Shown here one piece after another: positions 19,894 to 28,452 of a stretch of DNA of 64,000 nt. Position 1 is the stretch's first letter. Each line of letters begins with the position of its first letter. The stretch comes from Streptomyces sp. PR69. Its GTDB lineage: Bacteria > Actinomycetota > Actinomycetes > Streptomycetales > Streptomycetaceae. Position numbers and translations under genes: made by a program. The DNA lies in contig NZ_JAOWCB010000027.1 in NCBI RefSeq assembly GCF_026420845.1, forward strand, positions 21,240 to 85,239. The letters run 5' to 3'. The notes below the pieces were generated by a model. That model was given only the letters and a program-made list of their open reading frames with translations. It was not told the DNA's origin and did no database searches.

Positions 19894-20432
19894 GCATTTG
19901 ACCAATTCAGCCTTTGTTGCCGTCGGGGCTTGTGGGGACCGCTGGACTCATTGAGGCTTATGAGACTCCGGAGTGGGCCCTCTGTCCAGGACGTAGGTCC
20001 TGATACGGGCCTTTGTCTCAAGCGTGATGGACTGCACTATCTGGGCCCTTGCGCCCATCACCCAACCTCGTGTCAAAATAGGACAAGGAGTCCGGGGAGG
20101 GTTCCTTCCGTCCAAGTATGGGCGGAATACTCAGCATTGCACTCTATGGGGGGTCTGACGACTCCTGATCGCTCTGTGACTGATCGTCACTGTGACGTGA
20201 CTGTCCGCTATGGCATGGTCCATCGGCCTTCCGCCGTTGATGGACACCTGAGAGGGCAATTCCATCGGTTTGGCCGACGTGGCTGGACAGATGGTGTAGT
20301 TGTAGTGCCGAGGACAAGCCGTTCGTCCTATAACCGACTCGGCCCGCGTCTGCCATTTCGGGCAACGCGGGTCAAGGTGCAGAATTTAGAGGAAAGAACC
20401 GAGAAGGTTCGGTTCTCCCGAGGAGGCCGCTC
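19894..20432. other. Long upstream region of bldC
   Basis: This 539-bp region is clearly less GC-rich than its surroundings and has no supportable gene. TATAAC at 20329 is a reasonable -10-like hexamer, flanked by the inverted repeat AGGAC/GTCCT. The length and composition suggest a regulated bldC promoter with upstream binding sites. Confidence 0.55.
20395..20416 (+). promoter_or_regulatory. Hairpin in the bldC leader next to the ribosome-binding site
   Basis: AGAACCGA and TCGGTTCT form an 8-bp perfect stem with a six-base loop. It ends three bases before the Shine-Dalgarno sequence CGAGGAGG, which precedes the bldC ATG at 20433. It could modulate translation or mRNA stability. Confidence 0.5.
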
Positions 20433-20639
20433 ATGACCGCTCGCACCCCTGACGCCGAGCCGCTGCTGACCCCGGCTGAGGTCGCCACGATGTTCCGCGT
20501 GGACCCGAAGACGGTGACCCGCTGGGCCAAGGCAGGCAAGCTCACGTCCATCCGCACGCTCGGTGGACACCGTCGGTACCGCGAGGCAGAGGTCCGCGCA
20601 CTGCTTGCGGGCATCCCGCAGCAGCGTAGCGAGGCCTGA
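20433..20639 (+). CDS. bldC: BldC developmental regulator
   Basis: BldC is a small MerR-like DNA-binding protein that controls the onset of morphological differentiation and antibiotic production in Streptomyces. The 68 residues MTARTPDAEPLLTPAEVATM, then FRVDPKTVTRWAKAGKLTSI and RTLGGHRRYREAEVRALLAG match the known protein closely. The winged HTH occupies about residues 13-60. Unlike full MerR proteins it lacks a dimerisation helix and binds head-to-tail direct repeats (known for BldC). ATG 20433 has CGAGGAGG six bases upstream. A terminator follows at 20737. Confidence 0.98.
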   Translation: MTARTPDAEPLLTPAEVATMFRVDPKTVTRWAKAGKLTSIRTLGGHRRYREAEVRALLAGIPQQRSEA

Positions 20640-20736
20640 CACACCCCACCAACCGGGCGTTCCGGACCCCCAACCCGGCAAAGCCCACCCCATAGCTCCA
20701 CATGACGGGCGTCTGCCCCAACAGACAAGCGTCGTC

Positions 20737-20770
20737 GATCGCGCTGGACTCCGCCGGGTCCAGCGCGATC
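20737..20770 (+). terminator. bldC terminator
   Basis: A 12-bp perfect stem with arm GATCGCGCTGGA and a ten-base loop is followed by TTTGTGTG, about 100 bases after the bldC stop. Confidence 0.85.
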
Positions 20771-20941
20771 TTTGTGTGCCCCTGGCCCGGTGAACCGGCC
20801 GCGTCCCGCTCCTGGGCGGCACACCGGAAATGACGGTGCAATTGCACGCATTAAATGGGGCGCATGTAGGGGGCGCGTAAGTTTCGCGTTTCTGAAAACC
20901 TGTTTGGTGACTCCGGTCACACCCCGGCTGTGCCGTCGCCG

Positions 20942-21151
20942 TCACTCGGCGGGCGGCTGTTCGTCCTCGGCGGCGGGGCCCGCGGAGGCGGGCGCGGGCC
21001 GCCGGGCGGCCGCCTGAGACTCCATGGCGAGTCTCAGGAGGCGGTGGCAGATGGGGCAGTGCCGGGTGAGGTGCCGGTAGCTGGAAGCGGCCGACAGATG
21101 GGCGCGCAACAGCGCCCTGGTCTCGTGCTGCCTCGCTGTGGACGCCGCCAT
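20942..21151 (-). CDS. Small CxxC protein, DUF6274-like
   Basis: The 69-residue protein begins MAASTARQHETRALLRAHLS and carries HLTRHCPICHRLLRLAME, with a HxxxHCPxCH motif that could bind zinc. Its C-terminus is Pro/Ala-rich and acidic. ATG 21151 is decided by a perfect GGAGGTGA eight bases upstream; the longer open frame upstream has no support. A protein of this type is commonly found downstream of bldC in Streptomyces (recall, moderately sure about the DUF number). Its function is unknown. Confidence 0.78.
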   Translation of the reverse strand: MAASTARQHETRALLRAHLSAASSYRHLTRHCPICHRLLRLAMESQAAARRPAPASAGPAAEDEQPPAE

Positions 21152-21405
21152 GCACGTCACCTCCGGGTGTGTGCCGTCCTCTAGAGACTGCGTACCGGTG
21201 GCAGATGACGCCGTCAAGACACGCGCACGATTGCCAGCCACCGTGCGCGTGCACGGCGCGGGTACGGAGGGGCCGGTATCCATGATGCGGCCTGGCGTGC
21301 CCAACGGGCATGGCACTGGCTGGATTTGCCGTCCCGATCGCGGCCGGTGTCCCGATCGCGGCCGGCGCCGCGGGCGCGGCCTCCGGGGGCGGCCCAGGGT
21401 ACGGC

Positions 21406-21435
21406 GAAGGCCCGCACCACAAGGTGCGGGCCTTC
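21406..21435 (-). terminator. Terminator of tRNA-Asp
   Basis: A 13-bp perfect stem with arm GAAGGCCCGCACC and a four-base loop lies 11 bases beyond the 3' end of the minus-strand tRNA-Asp gene. Confidence 0.85.
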
Positions 21436-21446
21436 GACATCACGCG

Positions 21447-21521
21447 CGGTCCTGACGGGATTTGAACCCGCGGCCTCCACCTTGACAGGGTGGCGAGCAC
21501 TCCAAACTGCTCCACAGGACC
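21447..21521 (-). tRNA. tRNA-Asp(GTC)
   Basis: The 75-nt minus-strand cloverleaf has acceptor stem GGTCCTG/CAGGACC, anticodon GTC in CTGTCAA and T arm GGTTCAAATCCC. It decodes both Asp codons. The sequence is identical to the tRNA at 28186-28260. Confidence 0.96.
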
Positions 21522-21645
21522 AGGTTTCGCCGCGCTCTTCCGTGCGCTGCGAAGCAAGACTCTACAGCAGCTCAGAGGGTCCGGTCGAACTCACTCTTGG
21601 CGACGACGCCGCTACCGGCCACCCCTCCGCCGCGCCCCCGCGCCC

Positions 21646-24600
21646 CTACGGCGCCGCCGCGTCGATCGCCTTCATGATGCGTTTGTCGGAGACCGGGTAC
21701 GCCGTGCCCAGCGCGTGCGCGAAGTAGCTCACCCGCAGCTCCTCGATCATCCAGCGGATGTCCAGGACCTCCCGCGGCGTCGGCCGCCCCTTCGGCAGCT
21801 GTTCCAGCAGCCAGGCGTACTCGTCCTGCATGTCCTGGACCTTCTGCATACGCGTGGTGTCGCGCTGCACCCCCGTCGGCATCTGGGCCAGGCGGCGGTC
21901 CGCGGCGACCAGATAGCGCATCAGGTCCGGCAGCCGCTTCAGCCCGGTCGCGGTGACGAAGCCGGCCGGCATGAGCGCCGCCAGCTGCTCCCGTACGTCC
22001 TGGACGTTGGCCAGCAGAACGGGGCTGTTGACGGACTTCAGCCGGCGCTCACAGGCCTGCCAGGCGGCCAGGATCTGCTCGACCTGGCCGATCGTGCGCA
22101 CGGTGAGGTCGACAAGGTCGGCGCGGACGCCGTCGTACAGCTTCCGGAACGATTCCTCGTCCCACGCAGGTCCGCCGCGGTCCGCGATCAGCCGGTCCGC
22201 CGCGGCCGTCGCGCAGTCCTCGAACAGCGCCTGCACGGAGCCGTGCGGATTGCGGGACAGCGCCAGCTTCTGCTGGTTGCCGAGCTTGTCCGCGGCGAAC
22301 TTGGCCGGGTTCACCGGGATGTTGAGCATGATCAGCTTGCGGGTGCCGCGCCACATCGCCTCGGCCTGCTCGGCCTCGGTGTCGAAGAGGCGTACGGACA
22401 CGGTGCCGTCGCCCGCGTCCACCAGCGCCGGATACGCCTTGACCGGCTGGCCCGCCCGCCGGGTCTCGAAGACGCGCGTCAGCGAGCCGATCGTCCAGTC
22501 CGTCAGCCCCGTGCGCTCCACGGCCCCTCCGGAGCGCGTGGCGGCCCCCGCGGCGGCCTTGGACAGGGCCTGACGGGCCTTCGGCTTCAGCCGGAGCTTC
22601 AGGGCCTCTAGATCCTTGTCCTCGGCCAGCTTGCGGCGGCGCTCGTCAACGATCCGGAAGGTGATCTTCAGATGGTCCGGGACCCTGGAGAGATCGAAGT
22701 CCTCGGCCGCGACCGGCACCCCGACCATCCGCTGCAGCTCGCGCGCCAGCGTCGCCGTCAGCGGCTCCTGAAGCGGCTCGGCGCGCTCCATGAACGCCTT
22801 GGCGTAGTTCGGCGCGGGCACATAGTGACGCCGTACGGGCTTGGGCAGGGAGCGGATCAGCTCGGTGACGACCTCCTCGCGCAGACCCGGGATCTGCCAG
22901 TCGAAGCCCTCCTCCGTGACCTGATTCAGCACCTGGAGCGGAATGTGGACGGTCACGCCGTCCGCGTCCGCGCCCGGCTCGAACTGGTACGTCACCTTGA
23001 ACTTCAGCCGGCCCTGATGCCAGGAGTCCGGATAGTCCTGCTTGGTGACCGCCTCCGCCGACTCGCGGATGAGCATCTCGCGCTCAAAATCGAGCAGCTC
23101 CGGCTCTTCACGGCGCTTCTGCTTCCACCAGGAGTCGAAGTGCGCTCCGGAGACGACATGCTCCGGTACCCGCTGGTCGTAGAAGTCGAACAGCGTCTCG
23201 TCATCGACCAGGATGTCCCGGCGGCGGGCGCGGTGCTCCAGCTCCTCGACCTCGGTGAGGAGTTTTCTGTTGTCCGCGAAGAATTTGTGGTGGGTCCGCC
23301 AGTCACCCTCGACCAGGGCGTTGCGAATGAAAAGCTCACGGGAGACCTCGGGGTCGATCCGCCCGTAATTCACCTTGCGCTGTGCGACGATCGGCACGCC
23401 GTACAGCGTGACCTTCTCATACGCCATCACCGCCGCCGCGTCCTTCTCCCAGTGCGGCTCGCTGTAGGTGCGCTTGACCAGGTGCTGGGCGAGCGGCTCG
23501 ATCCACTCCGGCTCGATCCTCGCATTGACCCGTGCCCACAGCCGGGACGTCTCCACCAGCTCCGCGGACATGACGAAGCGCGGCGGCTTCTTGAAGAGCG
23601 CCGAACCGGGGAAGACGGCGAATTTGGCGTTCCGCGCTCCCAGGTACTCGTTCTTCGCGCCTTCCTTGACGTCTTTCATCCCGATGTGGGAGAGCAGTCC
23701 CGCGAGCAGCGACACATGCACCTGCTGGTCGGACGCGTCCTGCTCGTTGAGATGAATGCCCATCTGCTTGGCGACCGTGCGCAGCTGCGAGTAGATGTCC
23801 TGCCATTCGCGGATGCGCAGGAAGTTGAGATATTCCTGTTTGCACATCCGGCGGAAACTGGACGAGCCCCGCTCTTTCTGCTGCTCGCGGACATAGCGCC
23901 AGAGATTGAGGAAGGCGAGGAAGTCGCTTGTCTCGTCCTTGAAGCGGGCATGCTGCTGGTCGGCCTGCGCCTGCTTGTCGGCGGGCCGCTCGCGCGGGTC
24001 CTGGATCGACAGCGCGGCCGCGATGACCATGACCTCGCGCACACAGCCGTTGCGGTCCGCCTCGATGACCATACGGGCCAGCCGCGGGTCGACAGGAAGC
24101 TGGCTGAGCTTGCGCCCCAGCTGCGTGAGCCGCTTCTTCGGATCCTTCTGCTTGGGGTCCAGCGCCCCCAGCTCCTGGAGCAGCTGGACGCCGTCGCGGA
24201 TATTGCGGTGGTCAGGCGCGTCGATGAACGGGAACTTCTCGATGTCGCCCAGTCCGGCCGCGGTCATCTGGAGGATGACGGAGGCCAGATTCGTACGGAG
24301 GATCTCCGCGTCCGTGAACTCCGGGCGGGAGAGGAAGTCCTCCTCCGTGTACAGCCGGATGCAGATGCCGTCGGAGGTGCGGCCGCAGCGGCCCTTGCGC
24401 TGGTTGGCGCTCGCCTGCGAGATCCGCTCGATGGGCAGCCGCTGCACCTTGGTGCGATGGCTGTAGCGGGAGATGCGGGCGGTCCCCGGGTCGATCACAT
24501 ATTTGATGCCCGGGACGGTCAGCGAGGTCTCGGCGACATTCGTGGCCAGCACGATCCGGCGGCCGGAGTGCGGCTGGAAGACACGGTGCTGCTCGGCGTG

Positions 24601-25587
24601 CGAGAGGCGCGCGTACAGCGGCAGCACCTCGGTATTGCGCAGCTTCTTCTTGATCAGCGCGTCCGCCGTGTCGCGGATCTCGCGCTCCCCGGAGAGGAAG
24701 ACCAGGATGTCGCCCGGTCCCTCGCCCTGCAGCTCGTCCACGGCGTCGCAGATGGCCGTGATCTGGTCGCGGTCGGCCTCCTCGCTGTCCTCTTCGAGCA
24801 GCGGGCGGTAGCGGACCTCGACCGGATACGTACGGCCGGAGACCTCGACGATCGGCGCATCGCCGAAGTGGCGGGAGAACCGCTCCGGGTCGATCGTCGC
24901 GGAGGTGATGACGACCTTGAGGTCCGGGCGGCGGGGGAGCAGCTGGGACAGATAGCCGAGCAGGAAGTCGATGTTGAGGCTGCGCTCATGCGCCTCGTCG
25001 ATGATGATCGTGTCATAGGCGCGCAGCTCGCGGTCCGTCTGGATCTCGGCGAGCAGGATGCCGTCGGTCATCAGCTTGACGAAGGTCTCGTCCTGGTTCA
25101 CCTGGTCGGTGAAGCGGACCTTCCAGCCGACGGCCTCGCCGAGCGGGGTCTTCAGCTCCTCCGCGACCCGCTCGGCGACGGTGCGCGCGGCGATGCGGCG
25201 CGGCTGCGTATGGCCGATCATGCCGCGCACGCCGCGGCCCAGCTCCAGACAGATCTTGGGGATCTGCGTGGTCTTTCCGGAGCCCGTCTCGCCCGCCACG
25301 ATCACGACCTGGTGGTCGCGTATCGCCTCCAGGATCGTGTCCTTCTTCTGGCTGACCGGGAGCTGCTCCGGATACGACACCTCCGGGACGCGGGCGGCGC
25401 GCGCGGCGGTACGGGCGGCGGACTTCTCGGCCTCGGCGGCGATCTCGGCCAGCACGGCCTGCCGCGCCTCGGGCTTGCGGATGCGGCGGGCGCCCTCAAG
25501 ACGGCGGCCGAGGCGGTGGGCGTCGCGCAGCGAGGCCCCGGCCAGCAAGGTCTTGAGGTCGGCGAGGTCGGCGAAGGAAGTAGACAT
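21646..25587 (-). CDS. hrpA: ATP-dependent RNA helicase HrpA
   Basis: HrpA is a DEAH-box RNA helicase linked to mRNA processing and ribosome rescue in other bacteria. The 1313-residue length is normal. Residues 99-106 are Walker A (GETGSGKT), DEAH follows in IIIDEAHERS near residue 190, the SAT motif is in VVITSATID, and motif VI is SQASANQRKGRCGRTSDG. The long C-terminal half is the DUF3418-type HrpA domain (GVPIVAQRKVNYGRIDPEVS and onward). ATG 25587 (MSTSFADLADLKTLL) fits the family; the longer open frame upstream is not conserved. It ends 124 bp from the tRNA-Asp gene. Confidence 0.95.
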   Translation of the reverse strand: MSTSFADLADLKTLLAGASLRDAHRLGRRLEGARRIRKPEARQAVLAEIAAEAEKSAARTAARAARVPEVSYPEQLPVSQKKDTILEAIRDHQVVIVAGETGSGKTTQIPKICLELGRGVRGMIGHTQPRRIAARTVAERVAEELKTPLGEAVGWKVRFTDQVNQDETFVKLMTDGILLAEIQTDRELRAYDTIIIDEAHERSLNIDFLLGYLSQLLPRRPDLKVVITSATIDPERFSRHFGDAPIVEVSGRTYPVEVRYRPLLEEDSEEADRDQITAICDAVDELQGEGPGDILVFLSGEREIRDTADALIKKKLRNTEVLPLYARLSHAEQHRVFQPHSGRRIVLATNVAETSLTVPGIKYVIDPGTARISRYSHRTKVQRLPIERISQASANQRKGRCGRTSDGICIRLYTEEDFLSRPEFTDAEILRTNLASVILQMTAAGLGDIEKFPFIDAPDHRNIRDGVQLLQELGALDPKQKDPKKRLTQLGRKLSQLPVDPRLARMVIEADRNGCVREVMVIAAALSIQDPRERPADKQAQADQQHARFKDETSDFLAFLNLWRYVREQQKERGSSSFRRMCKQEYLNFLRIREWQDIYSQLRTVAKQMGIHLNEQDASDQQVHVSLLAGLLSHIGMKDVKEGAKNEYLGARNAKFAVFPGSALFKKPPRFVMSAELVETSRLWARVNARIEPEWIEPLAQHLVKRTYSEPHWEKDAAAVMAYEKVTLYGVPIVAQRKVNYGRIDPEVSRELFIRNALVEGDWRTHHKFFADNRKLLTEVEELEHRARRRDILVDDETLFDFYDQRVPEHVVSGAHFDSWWKQKRREEPELLDFEREMLIRESAEAVTKQDYPDSWHQGRLKFKVTYQFEPGADADGVTVHIPLQVLNQVTEEGFDWQIPGLREEVVTELIRSLPKPVRRHYVPAPNYAKAFMERAEPLQEPLTATLARELQRMVGVPVAAEDFDLSRVPDHLKITFRIVDERRRKLAEDKDLEALKLRLKPKARQALSKAAAGAATRSGGAVERTGLTDWTIGSLTRVFETRRAGQPVKAYPALVDAGDGTVSVRLFDTEAEQAEAMWRGTRKLIMLNIPVNPAKFAADKLGNQQKLALSRNPHGSVQALFEDCATAAADRLIADRGGPAWDEESFRKLYDGVRADLVDLTVRTIGQVEQILAAWQACERRLKSVNSPVLLANVQDVREQLAALMPAGFVTATGLKRLPDLMRYLVAADRRLAQMPTGVQRDTTRMQKVQDMQDEYAWLLEQLPKGRPTPREVLDIRWMIEELRVSYFAHALGTAYPVSDKRIMKAIDAAAP

Positions 25588-25810
25588 ACGGATCCCAGGA
25601 TCGCACCCGCGCGAAAGCGGTGGCGAACGTATTTGCCCCGCGGGCTCAGGCGCGGGCTGGCTGAGGCGATGAGGCAGTATGGACCAGATCCGTCCGGACC
25701 CGCCTGATCCTGTCCGGCCCTGACCGGCCGTATCCGGTTCCTGGCCGTGTCCGGCCCCCGCTGTGTTCGGCCCCGCCGTGTCCGGTCCTGAGCGAAAGGA
25801 AGCCCTGTCC

Positions 25811-26263
25811 ATGCTGGCCAGTCGCGCGCACCGAGGCCGGGTCCCGGCAGCGGCGGCGACGGCGGTGCTGCTGGGCATGGTGTTCGCGCTGCTGCTGTGC
25901 GCGTCGTCGGGCGCGGCCCCTGCTCCCGCTTCTTCTCCCGCTTCCTCCGGGGGCGTGACGAACGCGACTCCGGCGACCGCGGTGACTGCCGCGACAGCGA
26001 CCGTCGCGGAACAGGGCTTCGCGGATCAGCACGCCCCCGGTTGCCGCAAGGGCGTCAAGGACCAGGACAACGGCGCCCACCCGGCGACCCCGCCGCGCGG
26101 CGGCGTCGGCTCCGAGTTCCTTCCGGCCCTGCACCAGACAGGCCACAGCGCGTCCGCCGCGGGCGGCAGCCTGGCCGGGGTCATGCTGGACGTCACACCG
26201 GAGCGCGGGCCTCCGCCGCTGGCCCCGCCCTCACCCATGGAACTGTCCATCCTGCGCGTTTAG
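25811..26263 (+). CDS. Small secreted or membrane-anchored protein, unknown
   Basis: The product is 150 residues: a basic N-terminus (MLASRAHRGR), one strong hydrophobic helix (VLLGMVFALLLCASSGAAP), then a Pro/Ala/Thr-rich extracellular tail with a lone Cys in HAPGCRKGVKDQDNG. AAAGGA lies ten bases before ATG 25811. It directly precedes the DsbA-CcdA pair at 26353 by 89 bases, so a link to thiol redox is possible. No family is recognised. Confidence 0.65.
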   Translation: MLASRAHRGRVPAAAATAVLLGMVFALLLCASSGAAPAPASSPASSGGVTNATPATAVTAATATVAEQGFADQHAPGCRKGVKDQDNGAHPATPPRGGVGSEFLPALHQTGHSASAAGGSLAGVMLDVTPERGPPPLAPPSPMELSILRV

Positions 26264-26352
26264 GCAGTGCCCGGTACCGCCCACCCGGTACCCGCACCAC
26301 GCTGTCCCCCCCTTTCACGCACCCATCACGGCCTTCGCTCAGGAGCACTGCC

Positions 26353-27117
26353 ATGTCCGCTTTCTCTCGTTCATCCCGCAAGCCGCTGGCGATCGGCGCG
26401 GGCGTCGTCGCCGCCGCGCTGCTGTTCGGCTTCGCCTCGTACACGGCCACCCGCCCCGACGCCGACCCCTCGCCGTCCCGGAACGCCAGCGCCGCGGCCG
26501 ACTCCTCCGCCGACTCCTCCACTGATTCCTCCGCGGACTCCCAGGCAGGCGTCTACCCGGAGCTGGAGAAACTCGCCCGCCGCGACGCCAAGGACCCGCT
26601 CGCCCAGGGGCGCGCCGACGCGCCCGTCGTACTGATCGAGTACGCCGACTTCAAGTGCGGCTACTGCGGGAAGTTCGCCCGGGACACCGAGCCGGAGCTG
26701 GTGAAGAAGTACGTCGAGAAGGGCACCCTGCGCATCGAGTGGCGCAACTTCCCGATCTTCGGAGAGGAGTCCGAGTCGGTGGCCCGGGCCGCCTGGGCGG
26801 CGGGGCAGCAGGGCCGTTTCTGGCAGTTCCACGAGGCCGCGTACGCCGAGGGGGCGAAGGAGAAGGGGTTTGGCGCGGACCGCCTCAGGCAGCTCGCCGA
26901 GACGGCGGGGGTCGCGGACCTCGATCGCTTCGACAAGGACCGGGACGGCGACGCGGCGAAGCAGGCGGTGCGGAAGGACCAGGACGAGGCATACGGACTG
27001 GGCGCGACATCCACCCCGTCGTTCCTGGTCAACGGCCGGCCGCTGGCGGGCGCGCAGCCGGCCGAGACCTTCGCCGAGGTGATCGAGGCGGCGGCGAAGC
27101 AGGCGGCGGCGAAGTGA
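26353..27117 (+). CDS. DsbA-family membrane-anchored thioredoxin-fold oxidoreductase
   Basis: The 254-residue protein has an N-terminal membrane anchor (residues 11-30), a Ser/Asp-rich linker and a DsbA/DsbG-type thioredoxin domain (Thioredoxin_4). The redox motif is C102-G-Y-C105 in IEYADFKCGYCGKFA, and the cis-Pro loop is in LGATSTPSFLVNG. It should act outside the membrane on disulfides of exported proteins. ATG 26353 has AGGAG seven bases upstream. Its TGA overlaps the downstream CcdA start (GTGA), which supports a functional electron-transfer pair. Confidence 0.9.
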   Translation: MSAFSRSSRKPLAIGAGVVAAALLFGFASYTATRPDADPSPSRNASAAADSSADSSTDSSADSQAGVYPELEKLARRDAKDPLAQGRADAPVVLIEYADFKCGYCGKFARDTEPELVKKYVEKGTLRIEWRNFPIFGEESESVARAAWAAGQQGRFWQFHEAAYAEGAKEKGFGADRLRQLAETAGVADLDRFDKDRDGDAAKQAVRKDQDEAYGLGATSTPSFLVNGRPLAGAQPAETFAEVIEAAAKQAAAK

Positions 27118-27938
27118 GCGACATCGGATATCTGGCCGCCTTCCTGGGCGGCCTGCTCGCGCTGCTCAGCCCGTGCAGCGCACTGCTGCTCCCGGCGTTC
27201 TTCGCGTACTCCATCGACTCCGCGTCCCGGCTCGTGGCCCGTACGGGCATCTTCTACGCGGGACTGGCCACCACCCTGGTGCCGCTCGGCGCGGCGGGCT
27301 CCTACGCGGGGCGCTTCTTCTACGGCAACCGCGATCTGCTGGTCGCGGTTGGCGGCTGGCTCATCATCGCGCTGGGCGTGCTCCAGATCCTGGGGCTGGG
27401 CTTCGCCTCCCGCCGTATGGCCGAGCTCTCCGGCCGCATCCGCCCCACGAACGCGGTCTCCGTCTACGCCCTGGGCCTGGTGTACGGCCTCGCTGGCTTC
27501 TGCGCCGGCCCGATCCTCGGCAGCGTCCTGACGGTCTCCGCGCTCAGCGGCAGCCCGGTGTACGGCGGTCTGCTCCTCGCGGTCTACGCCCTGGGCATGG
27601 CGGTGCCGCTGTTCCTGCTCGCGCTGCTGTGGGACCGCCTCGACCTGGGCCGACGGCGGTGGCTGCGGGGCCGCGCCTTCCGGCTGGGCCGGCTGGAGCT
27701 GCACACCACATCGCTGCTGTCCGGACTGTTCTTCATCGCCCTGGGCGGCCTCTTCCTCGCCTTCGACGGCGCCACGGCCCTTCCGGGCCTGCTGTCGGTC
27801 GACGACTCCTTCGCAGCCGAGCGGTGGGCGCGGGACCTGGGCGCCGCCATCCCGGACTGGCTGCTCATCGTGGCGGCCGTGGCGATCGCCGCCATCACCC
27901 TCGGCACCCGCGGCTGGCGCCGCCGCGAACGCACCTGA
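27114..27938 (+). CDS. CcdA/DsbD-type thiol-redox membrane transporter
   Basis: The 274-residue protein is an integral membrane protein of the CcdA/DsbD transmembrane family, which passes reducing equivalents from cytosolic thioredoxin across the membrane. The two redox cysteines are in LLSPCSALLLPAFFAYS (TM1) and GFCAGPILGSVL (mid-protein), the canonical SPC and FCxGP positions. About six to seven helices are visible. The GTG start at 27114 overlaps the dsbA-like stop by four bases. The substrate is probably the adjacent DsbA-like protein rather than a cytochrome c maturation system, because no ccs genes are nearby. Confidence 0.9.
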   Translation: MSDIGYLAAFLGGLLALLSPCSALLLPAFFAYSIDSASRLVARTGIFYAGLATTLVPLGAAGSYAGRFFYGNRDLLVAVGGWLIIALGVLQILGLGFASRRMAELSGRIRPTNAVSVYALGLVYGLAGFCAGPILGSVLTVSALSGSPVYGGLLLAVYALGMAVPLFLLALLWDRLDLGRRRWLRGRAFRLGRLELHTTSLLSGLFFIALGGLFLAFDGATALPGLLSVDDSFAAERWARDLGAAIPDWLLIVAAVAIAAITLGTRGWRRRERT

Positions 27939-28036
27939 CACCCCAGCGGCCCGGCCCCGGAGACATCCCCCCCGGGGGCCGGGCCTCAGCGGACGGGTCG
28001 CCTCACTTGGCGTGCGCGTTGGCGTAGGAGAAACGC

Positions 28037-28070
28037 GAACGCCCCCTCCGGTGCTCCGGAGGGGGCGTTC
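28037..28070 (-). terminator. Terminator of the Phe-Asp-Glu tRNA cluster
   Basis: A 15-bp perfect stem with arm GAACGCCCCCTCCGG and loop TGCT lies 19 bases beyond the tRNA-Phe 3' end on the minus strand. Confidence 0.85.
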
Positions 28071-28089
28071 GGGCCCTGGCGGGCGGTGG

Positions 28090-28163
28090 TGGCTGGGGCC
28101 GGGGTCGAACCGGCGACCTTCCGCTTTTCAGGCGGACGCTCGTACCAACTGAGCTACCCAGCC
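28090..28163 (-). tRNA. tRNA-Phe(GAA)
   Basis: The 74-nt cloverleaf has acceptor stem GGCTGGG/CCCAGCC, D arm GCTCAGTTGGTACGAGC, anticodon GAA in CTGAAAA and T loop GTTCGACCC. It is the last gene of a minus-strand Glu-Asp-Phe cluster. Confidence 0.96.
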
Positions 28164-28185
28164 ACGCGACCGGTGAGGGCCGCAG

Positions 28186-28260
28186 CGGTCCTGACGGGAT
28201 TTGAACCCGCGGCCTCCACCTTGACAGGGTGGCGAGCACTCCAAACTGCTCCACAGGACC
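28186..28260 (-). tRNA. tRNA-Asp(GTC), second copy
   Basis: This is an exact copy of the 75-nt tRNA-Asp at 21447-21521. The flanks differ. It sits between tRNA-Glu and tRNA-Phe with spacers of 39 and 22 bases and is probably part of one transcript. Confidence 0.96.
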
Positions 28261-28299
28261 AAGCATGGTGCGAGAGCAAGTCTCGCACATGGTGATGCG

Positions 28300-28372
28300 T
28301 GCCCCCAACGGGATTCGAACCCGTGCTACCGCCTTGAAAGGGCGGCGTCCTGGGCCACTAGACGATGAGGGC
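28300..28372 (-). tRNA. tRNA-Glu(TTC)
   Basis: The 73-nt cloverleaf has acceptor stem GCCCTCA/TGGGGGC (one G-T wobble), D arm TCTAGTGGCCCAGGA, anticodon TTC in CTTTCAA and T loop GTTCGAATC. It is the promoter-proximal gene of the cluster. Confidence 0.96.
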
Positions 28373-28452
28373 TAAGGGCCCACCTGGGCGCTTCTCAGCG
28401 CGTCGGGGACGTGAGAAGCATATGGGATGGGAGGAGGTATCGCCAAAACGGT

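Noticed and set aside
22672..25707. A 1011-codon open frame on the plus strand
   Set aside because: It lies entirely antisense to hrpA, whose motifs are unmistakable. Its translation is Arg/Leu/Gly-rich with no known family, as expected for a shadow frame in GC-rich DNA.
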